A DNA stretch of 18,432 nt, from contig CAYMLL010000147.1 in NCBI GenBank assembly GCA_964390645.1, positions 1-18,432 on the forward strand, given 5' to 3'. The position numbers were made by a program, and so were the translations under genes. Shown one piece after another: positions 1-8,104 of this stretch (position 1 is its first letter; every line of letters begins with the position of its first letter). Source of the DNA: CAYMLL01 sp964390645 (GTDB lineage: Bacteria; Planctomycetota; UBA8108). The notes beneath the pieces are model-generated. The model was not told where the DNA came from and did not search any database. It saw only the letters and a program-made list of their open reading frames with translations.

Positions 1-199
1 ACTCCTTCTACCGGTACAAGCGACTCATCGGTGGGCGATTGAGAAGCTGAAAGGCTGCGGCGCAGGAGACGGAGGCCGGAATCGCGATCAATGTGATGAA
101 CCGAATGCTCGCTCTCGGAGCATCGCGATCGGAGCCGGTTCGGAATTGACCGGGCAGCGGGCAGGGCAGTCGTGTCGTGAGGAGCCATGCAACAACGCC
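1..199 (+). mobile_element. Right end of an IS5-type insertion sequence
   Basis: The segment carries the last part of an IS5-family transposase reading frame (3-149, plus strand) followed by about 50 bases and a likely terminal inverted repeat at 181-199. Read inward from the outer end this is GGCGTTGTTGCATGGCTCC, close in style to the GGCNTTGTTGCA ends known from the IS903/IS5 group. The left end lies outside the window, so neither the partner inverted repeat nor the target-site duplication can be seen. The outer boundary sits inside a DUF1552 reading frame on the minus strand, so the element appears to have inserted there. The exact last base (199 to about 203) is an inference. Confidence 0.7.
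3..149 (+). pseudogene. IS5-family transposase, C-terminal remnant with in-frame stop
   Basis: Reading from base 3 gives SFYRYKRLIGGRLRS, then a TGA at 48-50, then KAAAQETEAGIAINVMNRML and a short tail ending in SEPVRN with a TGA at 147-149. This pattern (YRYK, IGGRLR, AQETEA, NRMLALG) is the usual C-terminus of IS5-family DDE transposases; the lysine of YRYK belongs to the conserved catalytic-domain signature around the last acidic residue. Family members usually have Arg where the TGA stands, so a CGA to TGA change would explain it. The rest of the gene is off the left edge. I infer that this copy is inactive unless the stop is a sequencing error. Confidence 0.72.
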
Positions 200-303
200 C
201 CTCCGTCGCCCCGGGCGGGGATCGACTCCATCCGGGGGAGCGCCATCGAGACACCCAGGCCGCGTAGCATCGCTCGTCGGGAGAGTCGCGTTTCGGTGAT
301 GAT
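200..303 (-). pseudogene. DUF1552 protein, 5' fragment cut by the IS
   Basis: Starting just after the TGA of the DUF1592 gene and in the same frame, the minus strand reads IITETRLSRRAM followed by LRGLGVSMALPRMESIPARG. This matches the start of planctomycete DUF1552 proteins (SRR-x-x-LRGLG-x-x-x-ALPW-x-ES). After about 30 codons the similarity ends abruptly at the IS boundary near 200. DUF1552 genes normally sit directly beside a DUF1592-type gene, as here, with only a few bases between. The codon where the start is expected is ATC (301-303), not ATG, GTG or TTG; the first ATG is internal (270). The usual Trp of ALPW is Arg (CGG for TGG). Both changes suggest decay. Function of the family is not established. 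Confidence 0.7.
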
Positions 304-312
304 CGAGCCTTG

Positions 313-3300
313 TCACTCTTCGTTGGCTGCTGCCCGCCCGCGGATTTCGCGGAACTGAGCGCTGATCACGATCGCTTCGACTGCGACGCTGAAACGGTAC
401 CCACTCGCTTCGAGCCGCTTGCCGATTTCGGTTACCAAGGGTTCGTCCGAGAGCTGGACAGCACGACCGAGCGCGTAGCCCAGCAGCTTGCGACAGAACT
501 GTCGCAGAATATCGTTCCGGCGGTCTCGTGCCAGGTAGTCACGCAAGCCGATGATACCTTCGAGCTCCTTGCCGTCGAGGAGCTTCGAGTGCGTATCCGT
601 TTTCGTAGGACGAATCCGTCCGAGGGCGTCGTAGGCCTCGAGCGCGAATCCGTACGGGTCGATGCGCGCGTGGCACTTAGCGCACTCGGGGACCGAACTG
701 TGCTTCTCGATCAGCTGGCGCGCGGTGAGTCCCTCGGGGACGGATTCCGGTAGCTGCGGGACGTTCGGCGGTGGCTTCGGGAGATGCTCGCCGAGCAGCG
801 TCTCGTAGATCCAGTTGCCGCGGAGGATGGGGCTCGTTCGCGAGGCGCCTGACTGCTTCGCGAGGACCGACGCCATCGCGAGCACGCCGCCTCGCCCCTT
901 CGCGCGGACGTCTTCGACGCGGCGCCAATCGTCGCGGTCGTCCCCCGCACCGTCGAGGCCGTAGTGCTTCGCGAGCGCGCCGTTGACGAAGGTGTGGTCC
1001 GCCTCCAAGAGGTCGAGGACGGAGCCGTCGTTTCGAAACATGTCCTCGAAGAAGCGCACCGACTCTTCGTACATCGCCCCTCGAAGAGCGGCGAACTCCG
1101 GATAGAGCGCTTCGTTCTTCTCGTCGTTCTCATCGAAATCGCGTACGCCGAGCCACTGGCAGGCGAACTGCACCGCGAGGCGGCGAGTTCGCGGATCGGC
1201 GAGCATGCGCCGGGTTTCAGTCTCGAGCGTCTGCGTGTCACTCAACTCGCCGCGTTCTGCGAGGTTGCGGAGCGCGTTGTCGGGAAGCGAGGACCAGAGG
1301 AAGTAGCTGAGTCGATTGGCGAGTTCCAAGTTCGACACGGGGGCCGCTTGTTCTCCCGTCGGCGGAGTCTCGAGTCGGTAGAGGAAAGCCGGTGATGTGA
1401 GGATGCGTGCGAGCGTGAGCTGAATCGCCTGCTCGTGCGAGAGCTCGCGGTCGCGGAGTCCACGGTAGAGCGTGCGCAGCCTCCGCTCCTCAACGCTCGT
1501 CAGTGGCCGGCGCCACGCGCGATCTGCGAAGTCGATCGCCGCATCGAGGTGCACCGGTTCGACCGCGGTCAGCCGCTTTCGAAAGCTCTCCGCCCTCGCG
1601 GCGACGCGTTTTTCGAGGGGCTTGAACGCGATCACGAGATCTGGCCGATCCTGCGTCGCGAATTGAGAAATCTGCTCGAAGGCCGATATCAGACCGAGCG
1701 GCTCGTGACTGACGAAGATCAGTCGGTCCCAGAGACGATCGAGCTGCGCCTCCTCTTCGCCAGTCAGCATCAATTGTCTCAGGTGCCGATCCTGACGGTA
1801 GAAGAGTGTCAGCGTCACGACTTCGTCGACCGGCACGATCCTCGTGTAGCACATGGCGGCCGGAAACAACGCGCGAAAGTCGTCGAGCGCCAGACGGATG
1901 CGCTGGCGGGCGTTGCCGCCCTCGGTGACGACGAGAGGCAGCTCAGGGGAGAGGCCGTCGATCTCGGTCGGAGTCTTACCGACTGCGAGCTGAATGCTCC
2001 CCTCGCGACCGTGCTCCGGATCGAGGCGCCCGGTGACGCGCAGGACGCGACCCTCGGCCAAGTCCGCCGGTACGCGGAACTCGACGACGGAGGGCGCTTG
2101 GACGACGAGGTCGCGCGATTCGACAGCGTGACCCATCGGGTGTTTGCCGAAGCGGGGATCGCGCTCGACGCCGTCGAGGAGCGCTTCGAGGTCGAGCGAC
2201 ACCGCGAGCGAGCGCAGTTGGCGGTAGACGAGCGCGTCCGGCGACTCGCGGTCGTCAGGGATCTCTCCGAGTGCGAGAGTCTGGATCGCTTCGGCGAGCG
2301 CCGTTTGCTTCGCCGGGTCGGTCTCGCTTTGCCATTTCGCTAGCGTCGATCCGGGCGGGATTGCGAGCGGGTCCGTGTTGCCCTTTTCGACGTCGGCGCC
2401 GGCGATCATGTAGAAGTGCCACGTGTCCTTGTTCCCGTAGCCGTCCGCGAGCGGATTGCTCTCTTGGATCCGTCCGTGTACGTCCTTCGCGAGATCCCAG
2501 ACGCGCTCGTTGCCGGCCGATTCCGAAATCGTCAGGTCGATCTGAGTCAGGTCGCAAGCGTGACTCCCGTCGCGAGGTCCGAGGATGAAGGAGATGAGCT
2601 CGCCCTTGCCGACGGCGACGGTCTTCGTTTGCATGACCGCCGTGCCGCGCGTGGGGATCTCGCCCTTCCAGAGGTTGCCCGCGTCGGCGGCGGTTCGATG
2701 TTGCAGGAACCACTCGACGCCGTTCCCGCACTCGGGGTGCACGTCCTCGATTCGCGCGTCGACGCGCACCAGGCCTTCGATCGGACTGCGCCAGGCGGCG
2801 GCGGTGAAGATCGTCGGCGATGGATGGGCGACGATCTTGCGCGCGCGTGTGATCCCGGGGATGCGCACTTCTCGATCCGACGAGTTGGAGAGAATCGAAG
2901 GCGTCGCGCTGCTCCCCCACCCGCTGATGAAGTCGTAGTTTCCCCCCTGCGAGAAGAGCTGCGTGTAGTGCCCGCTGACTTCGACCGCTTTCGAAGGCCT
3001 GACCTTGAGGTAGTCGAGCCAGATGGTGAGGGACTCGGTGTCCACCTCGTGCGCGGCAGCGAGCGTTGCGAGATCCGGTGTTGCTTCGCCGCGTGCGCGC
3101 TTCGAGTGGAGGTCGCTCGCCGCGGCGAGATAGTGCGTCGTCTTCGAGAGCATCGTGCGACGCAGCGCCTCGATGCGCTTTTCCAAGCCCGCCAAGTCGC
3201 GTAGGTAGATCGTCGGGAGTCCCTCCGCTTCGAGGCGCGGGCTGCCCCAGGTTGCGACGTCGCCCGCCGTCCCGTCGCCCGCGTCGCCGGATGCGAAGTA

Positions 3301-4452
3301 CAGCGACGCCGATGTCGCGAGCGGTGGGACGAGTTCCTTCAAGCTGAACTCGCGCAGGGTGACGGTCGGATCTCGTGGCTCCATCCACGCGGTCGGGCCG
3401 CCCTCGCGACCGAGGTGACCGATGGGATTGAAGGTCCAGATTTGCGTTCGCCAAGCAGCGATGCCGGCGGCGAGTGCAGCGGCGTCGTCGACGGCTGCGG
3501 AGCGCCAACGTTCGCGCAGGCGGTCGATCAGGAAGGAAGGCGTCAGCTCGGGGGCTGCCGTGAGAGTGCGCCAGAGGGCTTCGAGAAAGCGAGCGTTGAG
3601 CTTGCGCTTGCGGGCGACGGCTTCGATCGACGTCTTGCCGGTCGTGAGGTCGCTTCGCTCGGCGAGTGTCGCGGCGAGGTAGTCCTCGAGCGGGAGCGTC
3701 CCGTGACCATCGTTCCCGCTCGTGACGAATCGACCGTAGAACTCGCGGATACTCGCGAGCAGCGCGTCGGTCCAGTCGCGACGTGTCGCTCGAGGCGAGA
3801 ACTCGATACCGTCGGGCAGAAGCACCGTGTGACTCGCGATCTCCTTGGCCGCGTCGAGATACTTGGTAACAAGAGATGGCGACATGACGAGCGCGTCGCC
3901 GGTGTTCGTGAATCCCTCGCCGGCTGCGCCATCGATCGGGAACTCGCGCGTCGGGTCGAGGGAGTCGACGCCGGTGAGGTCGCGGATCGTGTAGGTGTAC
4001 TCGGCGTTGCTCAGGCGCCGGAGGACGACGCGCCCGGGATCGCCTGCGAGCGCTTCGGCCTCGGTCGTCAAGTAGCTGCGCACCCAACGACGCATGGTGT
4101 CTCGCTCGTCGTCGCTCGGTTGACGCGCCTTCTTCGGAGGCATCTGCGCGCTGTCGAGCATGTGCGCGACTTTCTGCCAGACGCGCGTCGACTTTCGAAC
4201 GTCGTCGAGGGTCGAAAAGACGCCAAGGTCGATATCGGCTTCGGTTCGATCCGCCGAGTGGCATTTGAAACAGTAGCGCTCGAGCAGCGGACGGGCTGTC
4301 TTCGCGTACGCAGTCGAGAGCTCGGCGAGCTCGGGTTTGCGATCGGAGCCGTGTGCGCTTGACGCGCCGAGTGTTAGTACGAATGCGAGCACGAGCGCGA
4401 TCACCGGCATTCGAACGGAGAGTTCCCTTGCCCTCTTGATCAGTGTTTTCAT
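313..4452 (-). CDS. Exported planctomycete cytochrome-like PSCyt1/DUF1587/DUF1595/DUF1592/DUF1588/DUF1585 protein
   Basis: About 1379 residues. I chose the ATG at 4452 because it begins a good signal peptide (MKTLIKRARELSVRMPVIAL, then AFVLTLGASSAHG) and has GGAAGG just upstream; a longer in-frame start at 4518 adds 22 residues that do not look like an export signal. Domains in order: PSCyt1 with a haem-type CFKCH at residues 61-65; DUF1587 about 143-207; a long middle region of about 750 residues; DUF1595 about 973-1028; DUF1592 about 1039-1167; DUF1588 about 1177-1275 with a second CAKCH at 1257-1261; DUF1585 about 1312-1372. Many relatives are roughly 700-900 residues, so this is a long form. 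Such proteins are abundant in Planctomycetota, are exported, and are thought to bind haem c; the substrate is unknown. The DUF1552 partner directly downstream is broken. Confidence 0.9.
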   Translation of the reverse strand: MKTLIKRARELSVRMPVIALVLAFVLTLGASSAHGSDRKPELAELSTAYAKTARPLLERYCFKCHSADRTEADIDLGVFSTLDDVRKSTRVWQKVAHMLDSAQMPPKKARQPSDDERDTMRRWVRSYLTTEAEALAGDPGRVVLRRLSNAEYTYTIRDLTGVDSLDPTREFPIDGAAGEGFTNTGDALVMSPSLVTKYLDAAKEIASHTVLLPDGIEFSPRATRRDWTDALLASIREFYGRFVTSGNDGHGTLPLEDYLAATLAERSDLTTGKTSIEAVARKRKLNARFLEALWRTLTAAPELTPSFLIDRLRERWRSAAVDDAAALAAGIAAWRTQIWTFNPIGHLGREGGPTAWMEPRDPTVTLREFSLKELVPPLATSASLYFASGDAGDGTAGDVATWGSPRLEAEGLPTIYLRDLAGLEKRIEALRRTMLSKTTHYLAAASDLHSKRARGEATPDLATLAAAHEVDTESLTIWLDYLKVRPSKAVEVSGHYTQLFSQGGNYDFISGWGSSATPSILSNSSDREVRIPGITRARKIVAHPSPTIFTAAAWRSPIEGLVRVDARIEDVHPECGNGVEWFLQHRTAADAGNLWKGEIPTRGTAVMQTKTVAVGKGELISFILGPRDGSHACDLTQIDLTISESAGNERVWDLAKDVHGRIQESNPLADGYGNKDTWHFYMIAGADVEKGNTDPLAIPPGSTLAKWQSETDPAKQTALAEAIQTLALGEIPDDRESPDALVYRQLRSLAVSLDLEALLDGVERDPRFGKHPMGHAVESRDLVVQAPSVVEFRVPADLAEGRVLRVTGRLDPEHGREGSIQLAVGKTPTEIDGLSPELPLVVTEGGNARQRIRLALDDFRALFPAAMCYTRIVPVDEVVTLTLFYRQDRHLRQLMLTGEEEAQLDRLWDRLIFVSHEPLGLISAFEQISQFATQDRPDLVIAFKPLEKRVAARAESFRKRLTAVEPVHLDAAIDFADRAWRRPLTSVEERRLRTLYRGLRDRELSHEQAIQLTLARILTSPAFLYRLETPPTGEQAAPVSNLELANRLSYFLWSSLPDNALRNLAERGELSDTQTLETETRRMLADPRTRRLAVQFACQWLGVRDFDENDEKNEALYPEFAALRGAMYEESVRFFEDMFRNDGSVLDLLEADHTFVNGALAKHYGLDGAGDDRDDWRRVEDVRAKGRGGVLAMASVLAKQSGASRTSPILRGNWIYETLLGEHLPKPPPNVPQLPESVPEGLTARQLIEKHSSVPECAKCHARIDPYGFALEAYDALGRIRPTKTDTHSKLLDGKELEGIIGLRDYLARDRRNDILRQFCRKLLGYALGRAVQLSDEPLVTEIGKRLEASGYRFSVAVEAIVISAQFREIRGRAAANEE

Positions 4453-5060
4453 GACCCTTCCACAATAGCGAGAAAGCAGACGCGTGGCTACTCGCGAGAC
4501 GGGGGAGCACTCCCTCATCCGGCCGCGATTCGCGAAGAGCGCGAAGCGGTGTTAGGATCGCGAGAGTGTTGTCACGGTCTCGCAACGCGTCGACAAGCAA
4601 CGGGCGAGCGGGTCTGTACTCGTTGCGGCGCCAGTGGAACACCACCGGGGTCGGAGGAAGACGCGGCGGCGGAAGGTCGACCGATTACTGTCATGGAAGG
4701 ATAGCAGCTTCCGTCTGGGACTCGTGGTGACGAACACGGCATTCACTGAAGACGCAGCTCGGGTCGCCGCGAAGGAATCGAACCGAGACTTCTCGAGGCT
4801 GCGAGACCTTGAGGATTCGCAAAGGTGGCTACAGGACGACTTTCAATCCGAGACAGAACGGCGCTATATTCCCGAGACCTTGACGCTCGCTCCTGGGGTC
4901 ACAATCGAGATATCCAAACCGCGTCTCCTTGACGTTCGGATAATTTGGCCGACCGATGACATAGAACTCGAGCAGGTCGTACTTCACCAGAAAGCCGCGG
5001 CTGGTGACTCGAGACTCGTCGGGTTGCGCAAGTCCGAGAATCGCGTGAGCGGACCTGAGC
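4453..5060. other. Non-coding stretch upstream of the DUF1592 gene
   Basis: Open frames cross this stretch on both strands, but none shows a recognisable domain, signal peptide or convincing ribosome binding site. The frames continue straight through the tRNA-like sequence at 5071-5133, which argues against them being genes. It should contain the promoter of the DUF1592 gene on the minus strand, but I could not pick a convincing -35/-10 pair. Confidence 0.5.
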
Positions 5061-5133
<73 letters not shown>

Positions 5134-5371
5134 TCAACTCTTGTGGCTGCGTGGGTTGAGGTGGAGGGGGTGAGGCCGTCGAGTGGCTGCGGGGGCGAGA
5201 TCCGGGAAAGTGTCCCTGTTCGTACCCGTTTCTGATTTCGATCCCTCGTGAGTGGCAGCGGAAACGGTAGGTCGTCCCGAATGTGGAGAGAGGGGGCGAG
5301 ACGTGACTGCTGCCGTGGAAGTTGTGGACACGAGTGTGAACTCGGGACGGAGGAGAGCGTTTCGCGGCGTT

Positions 5372-7510
5372 CTACTGCTGCCGCACGACGACGATCCGGT
5401 CGACCGCAGTCCTGACGGTTTGGGTGGAGCCCTCCGGCCAGGTTATGTTCAGCTGGACGTCGGCATCGTCTCGGCCGAGCCCGAAGTGCAGGATCAGATC
5501 GTTCTGGCTCCCGTTCGCGGCGCCCGATTCGACCTGCCGGGTGATCGTGCCCCGACCCGGCACGTCGATTCTGACCTGGGCACCGATCGCGGCGCGATTG
5601 ACGGTGGCGCCGTTGCCGGCGAGGTGCACGCTCAGCCAATGATTCGCGTTGCCCTGGTTCTGGAACAGCCTGCCGTCCGTCACCAGATCGACATCGCCGT
5701 CATTGTCGTAGTCGCCCCAGGCGGCCTGGAACTGCCCGCCCCCGGCCCCGATCCCACCGAGCCCCTCGGCCGCGGTGACGTTGGTGAATTTCCAGTTGCC
5801 GTCATTACGGAAGAGCTGGGCGCGGTCACCGCCGTAGACCGTGGTGATGAAGATGTCCACGTCCCCGTCATTGTCATAATCTGCCATCGCACAACTGCCA
5901 TACGACTCCTGCCAGTAGCCACGGGCGACGAAGTTGAATTTCCGCTTGAACTTCCAATCGCCGTCCGGGCCCAGGTTCTGATAGAGACTCGAATCCTGCG
6001 AGGCGCGGTTGTCGTGGTGGTTGAAGTTGCACGCAAACAGATCGAAGTGTCCGTCGTTGTTGAAGTCCGCCCAGCCGCCGCTGATCGTGTGCCCGGCACC
6101 GTGCACGCCGGCCGGACCGCCGACATCGGTCAAGTTCCCGGCGCCGTCGTTCTGAAAAAGTGCGTTCGGCTGAAACCAGTAACGCGTAGCGAACACATCC
6201 ATATCGTTGTCTTCGTCATAGTCACAGGCGATCACGCTGCGCGTGTACAGGTTGCCGCCGATCGGTGCCACGGTGAAGGACTTGCCGCTGTGGTTCATGG
6301 CCACCGCGTCGGTTTCATTGCCGTTGCCGCCGCCGCCCACGTACAAGTCCACGTAGCCGTCACCGTTCAGGTCGGCCCAGCAGAAACCACCCGGCAAGGC
6401 TTGCGGCAGTTTCGGGAATTCCAGCTGTTTGAACTCGCCGGTGCCCGAGATATTTCGATGCACTTGTGCGACCTTCAAATGATTCCTCCAGCCAAACCGG
6501 TCCAGGTATCCGTCGTTGTCGAAATCGGCGAAGATGCCCGGTCCCGCCTCGTACGCGGTCGGCCCGATCTGCTGCTCTGGCTTCAGCAGCACGAAGCCCT
6601 TGCCACCGTCGTTGCGCCAGAGCGTTCCGTCGCACAGATCGACATAACCGTCATTGTCATAATCGACCCAGGCCGCGGTGTGTCGCGAATCGAGGCCGGG
6701 CCCGGGATTTGGCCGATTCGGCCAGATGATCCCCAACTCGCCCGTCTTGTCGACGAATTTGCTACCGGGATCAGGCGCGGCGCCTGTCTCGTCGCCAGAG
6801 TCACTTCCCGGCGCGGCAGTGTCAGCCACAACAGCTTCACGCGGCAGCAAGTCACGATCGGTCAGCGAGGTGCACCAGAGGTTGGACGCTGGGATGATCT
6901 GCTTCTCGATGCCGGGCCCGCTCCAGAACAGGCGCGCCTCCGCGTCGCCGCTCCGTTCGAAATAGTCGACGCGCAGCGGATAGTATCGCCCGGCCTTCAA
7001 CTCGACTGTGGCCCGGTGTTCGGTCGCGCTTTGCGGCACCCACTGGTCGATGAGCAACCGCGCGCCTGCTTGTCGTGATGCCCCCGGGCGGTCGTTCAGC
7101 CACAGCCGTACACCGTCGTCCGTCACCGTGGACAGTGTGTACGTGCCGCGGGCACGGGCCTCGAGGTAGCCGATCCAGCTGACGCTGAACGGTTTGCTAC
7201 CGGTCGGGGGGGCATCGCCGAAGTTGAAATCGATTCCGGTATCGATGCGCACGCTATGTTCGGTCTGCGATTCCATGTCGCTGTAGTAGCGACCCAGGAG
7301 CCCGGGCTGATCAACGAAGGGCGGGCGTCTCCGTACCGGGTAGACGATCGGAGGCGCGCCCTCGAGATTCGTCGCCTGGTTGGGCGGCGGCGTGCCGCAA
7401 CCGGCGGCCAGCAGAAGCGCGACACACAGGGGGAGCGACCGCCACAATCCCGACTGAATCCGGATGCCTTGCGCCTCTTCATTTCCGAGGGTTTGAGCCC
7501 GGTCTGGCAT
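5372..7510 (-). CDS. PA14 / FG-GAP (VCBS) repeat / ASPIC-UnbV lipoprotein
   Basis: 712 residues. The N-terminus has a hydrophobic stretch ending LLLAAGC with Cys38 as probable lipidation site (the -3 residue is Ala, so the lipobox is slightly atypical). A PA14-like domain spans about 68-210, with YYSDM, a TVTDDGVRLWLND core and a GRYYPLRVDYFE strand. About 250-600 holds seven FG-GAP/VCBS-type repeats with calcium-type motifs such as DYDNDGYVD, DLNGDGYVD and DYDNDGDVD. The C-terminus (about 622-712) is an ASPIC/UnbV module containing IGAQVRIDVPG and ITWPEGS. FG-GAP repeats form a beta-propeller; PA14 often binds glycans. An extracellular adhesive or glycan-binding role is an inference. The start is supported by GAGGAG at 7517-7522, six bases from the ATG. 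Confidence 0.9.
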   Translation of the reverse strand: MPDRAQTLGNEEAQGIRIQSGLWRSLPLCVALLLAAGCGTPPPNQATNLEGAPPIVYPVRRRPPFVDQPGLLGRYYSDMESQTEHSVRIDTGIDFNFGDAPPTGSKPFSVSWIGYLEARARGTYTLSTVTDDGVRLWLNDRPGASRQAGARLLIDQWVPQSATEHRATVELKAGRYYPLRVDYFERSGDAEARLFWSGPGIEKQIIPASNLWCTSLTDRDLLPREAVVADTAAPGSDSGDETGAAPDPGSKFVDKTGELGIIWPNRPNPGPGLDSRHTAAWVDYDNDGYVDLCDGTLWRNDGGKGFVLLKPEQQIGPTAYEAGPGIFADFDNDGYLDRFGWRNHLKVAQVHRNISGTGEFKQLEFPKLPQALPGGFCWADLNGDGYVDLYVGGGGNGNETDAVAMNHSGKSFTVAPIGGNLYTRSVIACDYDEDNDMDVFATRYWFQPNALFQNDGAGNLTDVGGPAGVHGAGHTISGGWADFNNDGHFDLFACNFNHHDNRASQDSSLYQNLGPDGDWKFKRKFNFVARGYWQESYGSCAMADYDNDGDVDIFITTVYGGDRAQLFRNDGNWKFTNVTAAEGLGGIGAGGGQFQAAWGDYDNDGDVDLVTDGRLFQNQGNANHWLSVHLAGNGATVNRAAIGAQVRIDVPGRGTITRQVESGAANGSQNDLILHFGLGRDDADVQLNITWPEGSTQTVRTAVDRIVVVRQQ

Positions 7511-7516
7511 GCGGTT

Positions 7517-7522
7517 CTCCTC
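7517..7522 (-). promoter_or_regulatory. Ribosome binding site of the PA14/FG-GAP gene
   Basis: GAGGAG on the minus strand, six bases before the ATG at 7510. It is the strongest Shine-Dalgarno match in the window and fixes the start of that gene. Confidence 0.65.
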
Positions 7523-7837
7523 TATTTGAACATGGCCATTCCTCGGGATGGCGGAGTGACCGGAGTAGTGGAGTCGAACTGACCTGATCCCCGTCTCCTG
7601 TTCAATCCTTCGCGCGAAAATCGCGGCTTGTGACCTCGCTCTGCACGTGTTGTTTTCTGGGCGTGAGGACCGGTCGAGTGGTGGTCAAGTTGAAGACTGT
7701 CGGAATCTCGCCGCGAAGATGCCTTGTCCTGGTCGAGTGGCCGTCAATTCGCAGGGGGCAGGGCGCGAGGCCGCATTCTCTATAACATCCGAGCCGGTCG
7801 CAGGTCACGCCGCTCGTTCGCTGTCCTGTTGTCGCTG

Positions 7838-7925
7838 GAGCCGTCTGAGATGCTGACCTCGTGTACACAGCGGCCGATGGTGACGGGGCCCGGGTTCCGA
7901 AGGGATTCGGGCCGACACTTCCTGT
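7838..7925 (-). repeat. Diverged dispersed repeat, copy 1
   Basis: Read on the minus strand, this segment shares AACCCG, then TCxxC, CCGCTG, CACGA-GTCA-CATCTCA and CGG in the same order and spacing as 10290-10347 on the plus strand. In one frame both copies translate to a similar string (C-V/I-HEV-S/N-IS). Identity is partial, judged by eye at roughly two thirds over the best 60 bases. Confidence 0.45.
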
Positions 7926-8104
7926 CTGCCACGCAAGTTGCCGGCCGAATCCAGGGTGGGGTCTTGAAACAGCCTCTGAGGGAGCGAACGCCAAGCCGTA
8001 GCGAAAGTCGCCAGCACTTGCAGCGCTCAGCGAACACCGGAACCCCTGGCGAGTATCGCTACCCGGGCAGTGATTCAACAGAACCTCGAACGGAGAACAC
8101 TGGA

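Larger units (their letters stand above)
7511..8104. other. Intergenic stretch with one copy of a diverged dispersed repeat
   Basis: No supportable gene. Overlapping open frames of 60-216 codons exist on both strands but they lack domains and give low-complexity basic proteins. The minus strand at about 7838-7925 resembles 10260-10350 on the plus strand (see the repeat entries). The 3' end of the stretch carries the ribosome binding site GGAG (8092-8095) for the gene starting at 8105. Confidence 0.5.

Noticed and set aside
1435..2343. Plus-strand frame of 302 codons inside the DUF1592 gene
   Set aside because: A shadow of the high-G+C minus-strand gene; its composition is Arg/Asp-rich without domains.
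4765..4800. GGAATCGAACC resembling the antisense of a tRNA T loop
   Set aside because: The flanking bases do not form a T stem, acceptor stem or anticodon arm.
5160..5262. Possible second tRNA after the tRNA-Ser-like sequence (GGAGGGGG ... TTCGATCCC)
   Set aside because: No 3' strand complementary to the 5' GGAGGGG and no anticodon stem at the right distance.
5252..7078. Plus-strand frame of 608 codons opposite the PA14/FG-GAP gene
   Set aside because: It is the antisense of the Asp-Asn-Asp-Gly repeats (hence the Val/Ile-rich pattern) and not a gene.
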